Positions 6,454 through 14,546 are shown, numbered from the stretch's first letter. The stretch is 36,670 nucleotides of DNA from DASYRM01 sp036004405 (GCA_036004405.1 DASYRM010000081.1:1-36670), one strand, 5' to 3'. The notes: generated by a model not told the origin, from the sequence alone. A program made the numbers and translations.

Positions 6454-7987
6454 CCTCGCCATCGTCGGCTCCGGCTTCGGCGGCTCGATCCTGGCGATGG
6501 TCGCGCGGCGGCTGGGGCTGCGCGTCGCCCTCCTCGAACGCGGCCGCCACCCGCGCTTCGCCATCGGCGAGTCGTCGTCGCCGCTGGCCGGCATCCTCCT
6601 CGAACAGCTGGCCGATCGCTACGACCTGCCGCGGCTGAAGCCGCTTGCGACCTTTGGCGCGTGGCAGCGGGCGTATCCCGACGTCGGGTGCGGGTTGAAG
6701 CGTGGGTTCACCTATTTCAAGCACGACGCCGGCCGCCGCTTCGTCGCGGCCGCCGATCGCTCCAACCAGCTGCTCGTCGCCGCCAGCCCGAACGACGAGC
6801 TGTCCGACACGCACTGGCTGCGCGCCGACGTGGACGCCTTCTTGATGCGAGAGGCGGTGGCCCTCGGCGCGGAATACGCCGACGACGTCGAGCTCGCCGC
6901 CGTCGAATGGAGCGCCGCCGGCACGCCCACGGTCACGGGCCATCGCCGGGGCGCCACCCTGCAGGTGCGGGCCCGTGGTGTGGTGGACGCGAGCGGGCCG
7001 CGCGGGTTCCTGAGCCGCGCGCTGGCGATCGAGGCGCGGTCCTTCGACGGCTATCCCGGCACCCAGGCGCTGTTCTCGCACTTCACGGATGTCGAGCGGT
7101 GCGATGAGATGGCCGACTATGCCGGGGCCGGCGCGCGCGGAGAGTACCCGCCGTACCCGGTGGACGATGCGGCGCTGCACCATGTCTTCGACGGCGGGTG
7201 GATGTGGGTGCTGCGCTTCGGCAACGGCGTGACGAGCGCCGGCGTGGCCGTCGTTGACGCGCTGGCCGAGGATCTCAGGGTGGCCGACGGGGAGCCCGCG
7301 TGGCACCGGCTTCTGGAGCGGTTCCCAACCGTCCGCGCGCAGTTTGCCGACGCGCGCGCGACGCGCCGCTTCGATTGGATGCCTCGACTCGGCTATCGCG
7401 CGGCGTCGGCCGCGGGGCCGCGCTGGGCGCTGCTGCCGTCGGCAGCGGCTTTTGTCGATCCGCTCTTCTCGACCGGATTCCCGCTGACGCTGCTAGGCAT
7501 CGAGCGCCTCGCGTCCGTGCTCGACTCCGGGGCTTTCTTCGACGAGTCCGCGTCGCTCGAGGCCTACGGTGCCACCACGCTCGCGGAGGCCGATCACACG
7601 GCGCGCTTCGTGGCCGGCTGCTACGCCGGGTTTCCGCGCTTCGATACCTTCGTGCAGTACTCGATGTTCTACTTCGCCGCCGCGAGCTACGCCGAGATGG
7701 CGCGCCGCGTCGCGCCGGCGCGCGCGGCCGCCGGGTTTCTTCGTGCCGGCGATCCGGAGTTCGCGTTGGCGCTGCGCGCGTTGTCGCCCGCGGTATCTGC
7801 TGGCGACGCGCGGCCGCTCGCTGATGGCGTGCGCCGCGCCGTGGAGCCGGTGAATATGGCGGGCTTGTGCGAGCCGGCGAAGCGGAACTGGTATGGCGCC
7901 GATGCCGCAGACGCCATCGCTGGCGCGTCCAAGCTGGGAGTCGCGCCGGCGAAGGTTGCCGCCGAATTGGCGGCGCTCGGTTTCTGA
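6443..7987 (+). CDS. FAD-dependent oxidoreductase related to flavin-dependent halogenases
   Basis: A 514-residue protein. It has the FAD-binding Rossmann start DVDLAIVGSGFGGS (GxGxxG at 9-14), an acidic end of strand 2 (LLERGRHP, E32) and an IGESSSP motif (41-47) as in tryptophan-halogenase and geranylgeranyl-reductase-like flavoproteins. The region DGGWMWVLRF (W253-M-W255) sits where halogenases carry GWxWxIP, but the IP is replaced by LR, so halogenation is doubtful and another oxidation or reduction is equally possible. ATG 6443 is chosen, 11 bp inside the radical SAM gene; a GTG at 6434 is also in frame. Length matches tryptophan halogenases (about 500-540). It ends one base before the convergent lipoprotein gene. 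Confidence 0.82.
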   Translation: MDVDLAIVGSGFGGSILAMVARRLGLRVALLERGRHPRFAIGESSSPLAGILLEQLADRYDLPRLKPLATFGAWQRAYPDVGCGLKRGFTYFKHDAGRRFVAAADRSNQLLVAASPNDELSDTHWLRADVDAFLMREAVALGAEYADDVELAAVEWSAAGTPTVTGHRRGATLQVRARGVVDASGPRGFLSRALAIEARSFDGYPGTQALFSHFTDVERCDEMADYAGAGARGEYPPYPVDDAALHHVFDGGWMWVLRFGNGVTSAGVAVVDALAEDLRVADGEPAWHRLLERFPTVRAQFADARATRRFDWMPRLGYRAASAAGPRWALLPSAAAFVDPLFSTGFPLTLLGIERLASVLDSGAFFDESASLEAYGATTLAEADHTARFVAGCYAGFPRFDTFVQYSMFYFAAASYAEMARRVAPARAAAGFLRAGDPEFALALRALSPAVSAGDARPLADGVRRAVEPVNMAGLCEPAKRNWYGADAADAIAGASKLGVAPAKVAAELAALGF

Positions 7988-7988
7988 C

Positions 7989-8471
7989 CTACTTCTGCAT
8001 CTCGTAAATCGTCCCCGCGCCGCCGCCGATGGCCGCGCCGATGAGCGCGCCCTTCTTGCCGCCAATGATGGCGCCCAGACCTGCACCCGCGCCGCTCGAG
8101 CCGCCAATCACCATCGCACGCTTCTGCCACGACCGCGCCGGCTTGCGCTCCGCGACCACCTGCGTGGCCGGCGCCGCCGACGGCTCCTCGCTGCGAATCA
8201 CCGCAGGCCGTGGACGTACCGGCGGTGCCGGCTGGTAGATCGGTTCCTGATACGCCGCACGCGGCTGGTAGGCGAGCGGCGCGTCGGTCGCGCAATTCAC
8301 CGAGGTGATGGTGCGGCCGTCGATCGCCGACTGGTTCACCACCGCGTGCTGTCCGGGCTCGCACTGCACCATCGCCTGGCCGGTTGCACCGAACGGCGAC
8401 GCTGCCTGAGTGCCGCACGCGGCCGCGCCAAGCGCTGCCGCAAGAGAGCCGACGAGAATCCACGCACGCAT
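7989..8471 (-). CDS. Small glycine-zipper lipoprotein-like envelope protein
   Basis: A 160-residue protein. The ATG at 8469-8471 has a strong Shine-Dalgarno (AGGAGG on the minus strand, 8481-8486). The N-terminus MRAWILVGSLAAALGAAACG looks like a lipoprotein signal with Cys19, though the residue at -3 is Ala rather than Leu. A Pro/Gln/Ala-rich middle (AYQEPIYQPAPPVRPRP) is followed by a glycine-zipper hairpin at the C-terminus (GAGAGLGAIIGGKKGALIGAAIGGGAG), typical of small outer-membrane lipoproteins of the Gly-zipper class. These are thought to insert hairpins in membranes; no specific function is known. It is transcribed against the flavoprotein gene. Confidence 0.75.
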   Translation of the reverse strand: MRAWILVGSLAAALGAAACGTQAASPFGATGQAMVQCEPGQHAVVNQSAIDGRTITSVNCATDAPLAYQPRAAYQEPIYQPAPPVRPRPAVIRSEEPSAAPATQVVAERKPARSWQKRAMVIGGSSGAGAGLGAIIGGKKGALIGAAIGGGAGTIYEMQK

Positions 8472-8480
8472 GTCCGTTGC

Positions 8481-8486
8481 CTCCTC
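8481..8486 (-). promoter_or_regulatory. Ribosome binding site of the glycine-zipper lipoprotein gene
   Basis: CCTCCT on the plus strand reads AGGAGG on the minus strand, about 9 nt before the ATG. It decides the start at 8471 over an in-frame upstream GTG or ATG. Confidence 0.75.
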
Positions 8487-8571
8487 ACCGCGGCTGGCGC
8501 CGCCGGTTGCTGTGGAGAGATCAACGGCCATGCCAGACTGGCGGTGTCTCGAAGTCGCTGATTCGATGTGG

Positions 8572-8598
8572 AAAACGGGCCGCGTGCCGAACGGCCCG
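8572..8598 (-). terminator. Intrinsic terminator downstream of the LysR gene
   Basis: On the minus strand CGGGCCG, a 9-nt loop and CGGCCCG are followed directly by TTTT. It lies 25 bp after the stop of the LysR gene at 8623. Confidence 0.6.
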
Positions 8599-8622
8599 GC
8601 TGGTGAGTGTCCGCGGAAGGTG

Positions 8623-9552
8623 TCAGCTCGCGTGCGCGAGGGCGCGTGCCCGTTCGCGCACCAGCGCCATCATGCTCGACGCTGCGGGCGTCAGGTAGCG
8701 GCCTGGCAGGGTAATCAGGCCGAAGCCCAGCGTGAGCGCGGGTTCGCTGAGCGCCATGGCCTCGAACTCCTTCCACGGCCGCGGCGGCAGCACGCCTTCG
8801 GGCACCACCGCGATGCCGACGCCGGCCCGAACGTGCCCCAGGATGCTCATCAGCCGCTCGACGGTGACGCCGTAGCGCAAAGAGATGCCCGCGTTCGACG
8901 CGGCACCGTCCACGAGCCGCCGCAGCATGGTGTCCACGGGGCCTGAGATCAGGGTCTCCTCACGCAAATCCTCGAGCCGCACCTTGCCGCGCTTCTTGGT
9001 GGCAAACGCGTGGGTGGTCGGGTACACGGCGTAGAGCGGCTCCCGTATCAGCAGCTCGCTCGTCAGCGTGTCCGGCAGCGAGTCGATAGGACCGATGCCA
9101 AAGTCGGACAGGCCGCTCCGGACATCCTCGATGATCTCGGTCTGGCGCCCCTCGCGGATACGCACCTCGATGGCCGGCCGGCTTTCACGGAACTTGCGGA
9201 CGAGCTGCGGCAGCTCGTTGCCGGCAAATGCCGAGTGGGTGGAAATGGTGATCCGCCCCCGCTGCTCCTTGGGCACCTCGCTCAGACCGCGCGCCGTGAC
9301 CTCCAGGTCGCCCAGGATGCGTTCGGCCGCGGTAACCAGTTCGCGCCCGGCCGCCGTAATCTCTACGCGGCGGGTGTTGCGGAAGAACAGGGTGACGCCG
9401 AGGACGCGCTCGAGCCGCTTCACGGTGCGGGTAAGCGCGGGCTGCGACGTCTTCAGATACGCTGCGGCGGCGACGAAGCTCCCGTATTCCGAGAGAGCGA
9501 TGACGGTGAGGAGCTCGCGAGCTCTGATGTCGGGAATGTCGAATGGGCGCAT
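8623..9552 (-). CDS. LysR-family transcriptional regulator
   Basis: A 309-residue protein with the standard architecture. A winged helix-turn-helix covers residues 11-70 (ELLTVIALSEYGSFVAAAAY, KTSQPALTRTVKRLE, GVTLFFRNTRRVEITAAG) and a periplasmic-binding-protein-like effector domain covers about 95-300 (RGRITISTHSAF, SDFGIGP, ISGPVDTMLRRLV, AGVGIAVVPEGVLPP). Family members bind DNA as tetramers and respond to small aromatic or carboxylic effectors. It is divergent from the secreted-protein/MBL operon starting at 9733, so it probably controls that unit and itself from the 180-bp gap. A terminator follows the gene. Confidence 0.92.
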   Translation of the reverse strand: MRPFDIPDIRARELLTVIALSEYGSFVAAAAYLKTSQPALTRTVKRLERVLGVTLFFRNTRRVEITAAGRELVTAAERILGDLEVTARGLSEVPKEQRGRITISTHSAFAGNELPQLVRKFRESRPAIEVRIREGRQTEIIEDVRSGLSDFGIGPIDSLPDTLTSELLIREPLYAVYPTTHAFATKKRGKVRLEDLREETLISGPVDTMLRRLVDGAASNAGISLRYGVTVERLMSILGHVRAGVGIAVVPEGVLPPRPWKEFEAMALSEPALTLGFGLITLPGRYLTPAASSMMALVRERARALAHAS

Positions 9553-9732
9553 TTTTCAGTTATGCCGAGCGCGGAATTGTACTCCGTATCCACAACCAAT
9601 CGGCATTTCTGGGGCTTGAAAAGGACTAGTGGCTAGAGGGATGATTCGGTGCTTTTTTCGTTGGTTTTGTGGGCCTGATCTGACGGCTGTCTATTGCGAG
9701 CTCAGAGGCCTACGGCGAGGGACGAACCACAA
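9553..9732. promoter_or_regulatory. Divergent intergenic region with candidate LysR operator
   Basis: A comparatively AT-rich gap between the divergent LysR gene and the secreted-protein operon. The inverted repeat ATGCCGA (9562-9568) / TCGGCAT (9600-9606), 31 bp apart, is the best operator candidate seen. No clear -35/-10 pair was identified. A purine run is present around 9717-9724, ahead of the ATG at 9733. Confidence 0.35.
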
Positions 9733-10665
9733 ATGACAAAAATTTGCGGACTATCAGCGGCCGTTACGCTGGCGGCGCTGGTGTGCTCCAGCCCGGCGTT
9801 TGCGCAGGCGGACATGGACGGCACCTGGCAGCCGCGCTATCACGAAGATCAGCCGGAACGTATTCCAGGGCCTGAGCTTAAAGACTACCTGGGCCTTCCC
9901 ATCAACGACGCCGCGCGGCAGTTTGCCGACAGCTGGGACCCGGGCCGCATCGCGCTCCCTGAGGAACAGTGCCGCGTCCACGTGTCGCCCTACATCTACC
10001 GGGGCCCGACCAACCTCCGCATCTGGGAGGAAAAGCACCCGAAGACCCAGGACGTGATCGCCCTGAAGCACTACCACTCGACGTACGAGCAGACCCGCAC
10101 CATCTGGATGGACGGCCGGCCGCACCCCGGTCCGAACGCCGCGCACACGTGGATGGGTTTCTCCACAGGCCGCTGGGACGGCGACATGCTCGTGATTGAG
10201 ACCACTCACCTCAAGCAGGGCTGGGTGCGCCGCAACGGGCTGCCGATGAGCGACCAGGCGCACATGACCGAATACTGGGTGCGCAACAGCGACCTGCTCA
10301 CGCAGATCGTGATGCTCTTCGACCCGGTCTATCTGACCGAGCCGCTGGTGAAGAGCACCGAGTTCGTTCGCAGTCCGCGTGAGCTTCCGGCCGGCACATG
10401 GCTGTGGGTGTGCGACCCGGTGGTGGAGATCGCGACGCGCGAGGAGGGGGCGGTCCCCTCGTATCTGCCCGGCGAGCATCCGTTCGAGGAAGAGTTCGGC
10501 CGACGCCACGGCGTTCCGGCGGTCGCCACGCGCGGCGGCGCCGTCACCATGTATCCGGAGTTCCAGGACGTCGTGAAACAGGCGCCGAAGCCGGCGCCCC
10601 TGCCGCCACCGTCCCGTGGTGCGACCAGGGTTACGGGACCGGGCCAACAGCAGCAGGGTCGCTGA
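9733..10665 (+). CDS. Secreted protein of unknown function (WxGDxLVIETTH family)
   Basis: A 310-residue protein. ATG 9733 starts a clean signal peptide (MTKICGLSAAVTLAALVCSSPAFAQA); an in-frame GTG at 9694 only adds a charged leader. The mature protein has no domain I can name. It contains GRWDGDMLVIETTHLKQGW followed by VRRNGLPMSDQAHMTEYW, the core shared in weaker form with the gene at 11887 and with the three longer relatives at 18858, 22590 and 34291. The C-terminus is Pro/Gln-rich (PAPLPPPSRG ... QQQQGR). It is probably periplasmic. Adjacent genes encode an MBL-fold hydrolase and a second member, suggesting joint work on an exported substrate. No function is assigned. Confidence 0.75.
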   Translation: MTKICGLSAAVTLAALVCSSPAFAQADMDGTWQPRYHEDQPERIPGPELKDYLGLPINDAARQFADSWDPGRIALPEEQCRVHVSPYIYRGPTNLRIWEEKHPKTQDVIALKHYHSTYEQTRTIWMDGRPHPGPNAAHTWMGFSTGRWDGDMLVIETTHLKQGWVRRNGLPMSDQAHMTEYWVRNSDLLTQIVMLFDPVYLTEPLVKSTEFVRSPRELPAGTWLWVCDPVVEIATREEGAVPSYLPGEHPFEEEFGRRHGVPAVATRGGAVTMYPEFQDVVKQAPKPAPLPPPSRGATRVTGPGQQQQGR

Positions 10666-10810
10666 CGTCATGAAGGTCCCGACTCCAATCCTTATGACGC
10701 AACAGTTCCGGGACCTTCAGGACGTCTCGCCCCGCCGTAGGCGGGGCCAAAAGACACAGCCCCCTAGCGAGGCGGAGCCGGGCGGTAGTTTGAGGCGGAG
10801 CCTCGCTAGG
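10664..10810. repeat. Compound inverted-repeat element between secreted-protein and MBL genes
   Basis: Three nested hairpins follow one another: 18-bp arms at 10664-10681 and 10709-10726 (17 of 18 paired); GCCCCGCC-GTA-GGCGGGGC at 10729-10747; and CCTAGCGAGGC at 10763-10773 with GCCTCGCTAGG at 10800-10810. GAGGCGGAGCC is also repeated directly. The left edge overlaps the upstream TGA stop and the right edge supplies the AGGAG used by the next gene. It looks like a non-coding mobile or regulatory repeat, unrelated in core sequence to the GTAG hairpins. Confidence 0.7.
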
Positions 10811-10812
10811 AG
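10808..10812 (+). promoter_or_regulatory. Ribosome binding site formed at the edge of an inverted repeat
   Basis: AGGAG sits 4 nt before ATG 10817. Its first bases belong to the right arm of the compound repeat, so a folded repeat could hide the site. Confidence 0.5.
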
Positions 10813-10816
10813 ATCC

Positions 10817-11890
10817 ATGAGAATTCGACTTCGGACCCGCGCGGCGCGCGGGGTGATGGTGGCGGCGGCGGTGGTCACCGGGGCCGCGCTGGCGGTGGCC
10901 GGACGCGCCGTCGCGCAGCAGCAGAACTTCGACAACGTCCAGATCGACACCGTCAAGGTGCGCGACAACGTCTACATGCTGGTCGGCGCCGGCGGGAACA
11001 CGACGGTGTTCACCGGCGACGAAGGCATCATGGTGGTGGACACGCAGTTCGCGCCGCTCAGCACCAAGATCCTGGCTGCGATCCGCGCCATCAGCAACGG
11101 CCCCATCCGCTACGTGGTCAGCACGCACATGCACGGCGACCACATCGGCGGCAACGAGGCGATCGCGAAAGCCGGACGCACGCGCGCTGGCGGCAACGTG
11201 GTGGGCGACCTGGGCGCCGGCGCGACGAGCCAGGCCACGATCATCGCGCACGAGAACGTGCTCAATCGCCTGAGCGCGCCGCCCGCCGCGGGGCAGCAGG
11301 CGGTGCCGTTCGCACTGTGGCCGACGGAAACCTTCTTCGGCAAGAAGCGCGAGTTCCTGTTCAACGGCGAGGCGGTGCAGATCATCCACGAGCCGAAGGC
11401 GCACACCGACGGCGACAGCCTGGTGTTCTTCCGCAAGAGCGACGTGGTGGCCACCGGCGATCTGTTCACGACGGTGATGTATCCGTTCATCGACGTCGCC
11501 AACGGCGGCTCGATGAGCGGCGAGATCGACGCGCTCAACGCGATTCTCGACATCACCGTGCCGAGCAACGTCAACGAAGGCGGCACGATGGTCATCCCGG
11601 GCCACGGCCGGCTCTCCGACGAGCAGGACGTGATCGAATACCGCGACATGGCGACGATCGTCCGCGACCGCATCAAGGAGTACGTGAAGCGGGGGATGAC
11701 GCTCGACCAGGTGAAGGCGAAGAGGCCGACGCTCGACTTCGATCCGCGCTACGGCATGGACACCGGTTTCTGGACCACGAGCATGTTCGTCGAGACGATT
11801 TACAAGGAGATGGTCGCTCTGAATCCGCCGGCGGCGCCCGCCTCGCGTGGACGGGGCCCGACGAAGAACCAGAAGGGGAGCGGAGAATGA
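10817..11890 (+). CDS. Periplasmic MBL-fold metallo-hydrolase
   Basis: A 357-residue protein. The signal peptide runs from residue 1 to about 33 (arginine-rich start, then VMVAAAVVTGAALAVAGRAVAQ). The metallo-beta-lactamase fold shows the zinc motif HMHGDH (H104, H106, D108, H109), a later HTDGDSLVFF, ATGDLF and a final IPGHGRLSD histidine. This gives a complete two-metal site. Substrate is unknown; relatives include quinoprotein relay (SoxH-like), lactonase and beta-lactamase-type enzymes. ATG 10817 is chosen for its AGGAG; the long upstream extension is repeat sequence. The gene ends in an ATGA overlap with the next secreted gene, so they are coupled. Confidence 0.85.
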   Translation: MRIRLRTRAARGVMVAAAVVTGAALAVAGRAVAQQQNFDNVQIDTVKVRDNVYMLVGAGGNTTVFTGDEGIMVVDTQFAPLSTKILAAIRAISNGPIRYVVSTHMHGDHIGGNEAIAKAGRTRAGGNVVGDLGAGATSQATIIAHENVLNRLSAPPAAGQQAVPFALWPTETFFGKKREFLFNGEAVQIIHEPKAHTDGDSLVFFRKSDVVATGDLFTTVMYPFIDVANGGSMSGEIDALNAILDITVPSNVNEGGTMVIPGHGRLSDEQDVIEYRDMATIVRDRIKEYVKRGMTLDQVKAKRPTLDFDPRYGMDTGFWTTSMFVETIYKEMVALNPPAAPASRGRGPTKNQKGSGE

Positions 11891-12771
11891 GCGGGGGACA
11901 GGGTTTGAGGGCGGCGCTCGCCGTCGCGGTCTGCGGACTGACGTTCGCCGTCACCACGCCCGCGGCCCAGCAGGCGCCGGGCCCGCGGGTGGCCGATCAG
12001 CAGGGGCCGCAAACGCCCGGCGCGCAGGGACAGCGCGGCCGTGGTGGTCGGGGCGGACCCGCCGGTCCGGTCGGTCCGGCCCGCCAGACGGCGCCGGTCG
12101 ATCTCACCGGCAACTGGGTCTCGGTCGTGACCGAGGACTGGCAGTGGCGCATGATGACGCCGAAGAAGGGCGACTACGCGAGCGTGCCGCTCTCGGTGGC
12201 CGGCCGCGCCGAAGCCGACAAGTGGACCGACGCGCAGGACGGGCAGTGCCAGGCGTACGGCGTCGGCGGCATCATGCGCATGCCCGGCCGTCTGCGTATC
12301 AGCTGGCAGGACGACAACACGCTGAAGATCGAGACCGATGCCGGCGAGCAGACGCGTCTACTGCGCTTTGCGCCCGTCGGCCCGCCCGGAGCGGCGGCGC
12401 CGGTCAGCGCGCCCGCGGGCCGATCGCTGCAGGGCACCTCGGTGGCTGAGTGGCAGCGGTCGGGCGGCGCCTTCGACGCGTTCCTCGAGCGCGGCGGCGC
12501 CGGCGGCCCGGCTCGTCGCTGGGGCTCGCTCAAGGTGATCACCACCAATCACACCGGCGGATGGCTGCGCCGCAACGGCGTGCCCTACAGCCAGAACGCG
12601 GTCATCACCGAGTACTTCACGCGCATCAGCAACCCCGAAGGGGGCGACTGGTTCGTGGTGACCACGGTGGTGGAGGATCCGCAGTTCCTCGGGCAGCCGT
12701 TCCTCACGAGCTCGAACTTCAAGAAAGAGCCCGACGGCTCCAAGTGGAAGCCGACGCCCTGTCGTTTGTAG
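11887..12771 (+). CDS. Secreted protein of unknown function, coupled to the MBL-fold hydrolase
   Basis: A 294-residue protein with signal peptide LRAALAVAVCGLTFAVTTPAAQ and then a Gly/Pro/Gln/Arg-rich linker (to about residue 70). The folded part begins VDLTGNWVSVVTEDWQWRMM. The segment TTNHTGGWLRRNGVPYSQNA followed by VITEYF matches the 9733 product (QGWVRRNGLPMSDQAHMTEY), so the two are distant relatives. It starts in the stop of the MBL gene (ATGA at 11887-11890). The linker DNA (about 12047-12075) contains a short CGGACC/GGTCCG inverted repeat, possibly a decayed hairpin element. The stop TAG 12769-12771 is the GTAG foot of the next repeat. No function is assigned. Confidence 0.75.
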   Translation: MSGGQGLRAALAVAVCGLTFAVTTPAAQQAPGPRVADQQGPQTPGAQGQRGRGGRGGPAGPVGPARQTAPVDLTGNWVSVVTEDWQWRMMTPKKGDYASVPLSVAGRAEADKWTDAQDGQCQAYGVGGIMRMPGRLRISWQDDNTLKIETDAGEQTRLLRFAPVGPPGAAAPVSAPAGRSLQGTSVAEWQRSGGAFDAFLERGGAGGPARRWGSLKVITTNHTGGWLRRNGVPYSQNAVITEYFTRISNPEGGDWFVVTTVVEDPQFLGQPFLTSSNFKKEPDGSKWKPTPCRL

Positions 12772-12793
12772 GGGCCGCCTTAAGGCGGCCCGT
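12768..12793 (+). repeat. REP-like hairpin element (GGGCCGCC subtype)
   Basis: GTAG (12768-12771), GGGCCGCC, loop TTAA, GGCGGCCC (12784-12791), GT. The GTAG contains the stop codon of the upstream gene and the element ends just before the AAGGA ribosome site (12794-12798) of the carboxylesterase gene. Confidence 0.85.
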
Positions 12794-12803
12794 AAGGATC
12801 ACC

Positions 12804-14438
12804 ATGAAACGGCGCACGTTCATTTCTTCAACCGCCATGGTCGGCGCGGGGCTCGCGCTGCCGCGACTCGGGTTCGGTGCGGTCACGCCCGGCGCGACCG
12901 TGCAGACGCGGTCGGGCCTGCTGCGCGGCTACGTGGACAACGGCGTGCAGGTGTTCAAGGGCATTCCGTACGGCGCGTCCACCGCGGGGGCGAATCGCTT
13001 CATGCCGCCGCGCAAGCCGCAGCCGTGGGCTGGTGTGCGCGACGCGTTCGAGCTCGGCGGTCGTTCGCCGCAGATTCTGGGCGGCGAGCCGGCGGAAATG
13101 CTGTCCACCGATCCGCGCGAAGCGCTGAGCGAAGACTGCCTGATGCTCAACCTGTGGACGCCAAAAGCCGATCGGGGCAAGCGTCCGGTGATGGTGTGGC
13201 TGCACGGCGGCGGCTTTGCCAGCGGCTCGGGCAGCTACACGATCTACGCGGGGCGCGAGCTGGCGCGGAAGCACGACGCGGTGGCCATCTCGGGGAACCA
13301 CCGCCTCAACCTCTTCGGCTTCCTCTACCTCGCCGAGTTCGGCGGCAAGTGGGCCGAGGCGAGCAACGCCGGCATCCTCGACGTGGTGGCCGTGCTCGAG
13401 TGGGTGCGCGACAACATCGCGGCGTTCGGCGGCGACCCCAACAACGTCACCATCTTCGGCCAGTCCGGCGGCGCCGGGAAGGTGAGCACGTTGATGGCGA
13501 TGCCGTCGGCCAAGGGGCTCTTCCATCGCGCCATCGCGCAGAGCGGCGCCGCGGTGACGGTGACGCCGAAGGCGCAGGCGGTCCGCACCACCGAGCAGGT
13601 GCTGCAGCGGCTGAAGATCGGTCCGACCGAGCTCGACAAGCTGCAGTCGGTGCCGATGCAGGAGCTGATCAACGCGATGCGTCCGCCGGCGGGCGCCGCG
13701 CCCGGCCCCGGCGGCGGCGGGCTCAACTTCGGTCCCGTCGTCGATGGCCGCTCGCTCCCGTCGAATCCGTTCGATCCCACGGCGCCTGGACAGTCGGCCA
13801 GCGTGCCGTTCCTCACCGGCACCACCGCCACCGAGGTGACGTTCTTCCTGCCGGACGAGCGGCTCCAGCCGCTCGACGACGCGGCGTTCAAAGCGCGCGT
13901 CAAGGACGCGCTGAAGGTGGACGACGCCGGCGCGGATCGGATGATCGCGCTCTACCGCAAGAACCAGCCGGGGCGCGACAACATCGATCTGATGCTGCGG
14001 CTCGAAACCGATGCGTCGTTCTTCCGCGGCGGCGTGGAGACGCAGGCGGAGCGCAAGGTGGCGCAGAGGGGCGCGCCGGTCTACGTCTACCGCTTCGAGT
14101 ACTACTCGCCGGTGCGGGGCGGCCGGTTGAAGGCGATGCACTGCATGGAGATTCCGTTCGCCTTCGACAACCTCGAAGCGGGCGCGATGTACACCGGCAA
14201 CAGCCCCGCGGCCCAGAAGCTCGCCGACCAGATGAGCGCGGCGTGGGTCGCGTTCGCGAAGACGGGCAATCCGAGCCACAAGGGCCTGCCGGCGTGGGCG
14301 CCGTGGGACCCCGACAAGCGGGCGACGATGGTGTTCGGTCCCACCGCGACATCGCTCGTGAACGACCCCGGCCAAGAGGAACGCCTCGCCATCAAGGCAA
14401 TCCGCGACGCCGCGCAGCCGCGCTCATCGGCGGAGTAG
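12804..14438 (+). CDS. Tat-exported type B carboxylesterase
   Basis: A 544-residue alpha/beta hydrolase. A twin-arginine leader (KRRTFISSTAMVGAGLALP) directs it to the periplasm. Carboxylesterase-B hallmarks are FKGIPYGAS, EDCLMLNLW, the oxyanion loop WLHGGGFASGSG, and the nucleophile elbow FGQSGGAG with S221. E344 (TATEVTFF) and H446 (AMHCMEIPF) complete a Ser-Glu-His triad. The usual GES/GDS acid before the nucleophile is Gln here. The enzyme should cleave esters of bulky alcohols or acids; exact substrate unknown. The start is ATG 12804 with AAGGA five bases in front. The stop is followed by a GGCGGTC-type hairpin. Confidence 0.9.
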   Translation: MKRRTFISSTAMVGAGLALPRLGFGAVTPGATVQTRSGLLRGYVDNGVQVFKGIPYGASTAGANRFMPPRKPQPWAGVRDAFELGGRSPQILGGEPAEMLSTDPREALSEDCLMLNLWTPKADRGKRPVMVWLHGGGFASGSGSYTIYAGRELARKHDAVAISGNHRLNLFGFLYLAEFGGKWAEASNAGILDVVAVLEWVRDNIAAFGGDPNNVTIFGQSGGAGKVSTLMAMPSAKGLFHRAIAQSGAAVTVTPKAQAVRTTEQVLQRLKIGPTELDKLQSVPMQELINAMRPPAGAAPGPGGGGLNFGPVVDGRSLPSNPFDPTAPGQSASVPFLTGTTATEVTFFLPDERLQPLDDAAFKARVKDALKVDDAGADRMIALYRKNQPGRDNIDLMLRLETDASFFRGGVETQAERKVAQRGAPVYVYRFEYYSPVRGGRLKAMHCMEIPFAFDNLEAGAMYTGNSPAAQKLADQMSAAWVAFAKTGNPSHKGLPAWAPWDPDKRATMVFGPTATSLVNDPGQEERLAIKAIRDAAQPRSSAE

Positions 14439-14440
14439 AT

Positions 14441-14465
14441 GTAGAGGGCGGTCTTTAGACCGCCC
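14441..14465 (+). repeat. REP-like hairpin element (GGGCGGTC subtype)
   Basis: GTAG (14441-14444), A, then GGGCGGTC, loop TTTA, GACCGCCC. It has the same core as 1415-1441 and lies 2 bp after the carboxylesterase stop. Confidence 0.85.
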
Positions 14466-14546
14466 TTCGCCCGCCGTCCAATCGCGCCACCCGGCGCAAC
14501 TCGTCGGGCGTCGTGCTCGGGAAGCCGAAGAACTCGGCGGGGGTGA

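Noticed and set aside
12047..12075. Another in-frame hairpin repeat in the Gly/Pro-rich linker of the 11887 gene
   Set aside because: The CGGACC/GGTCCG arms are short, there is no GTAG foot, and the sequence is low-complexity; it may be chance.
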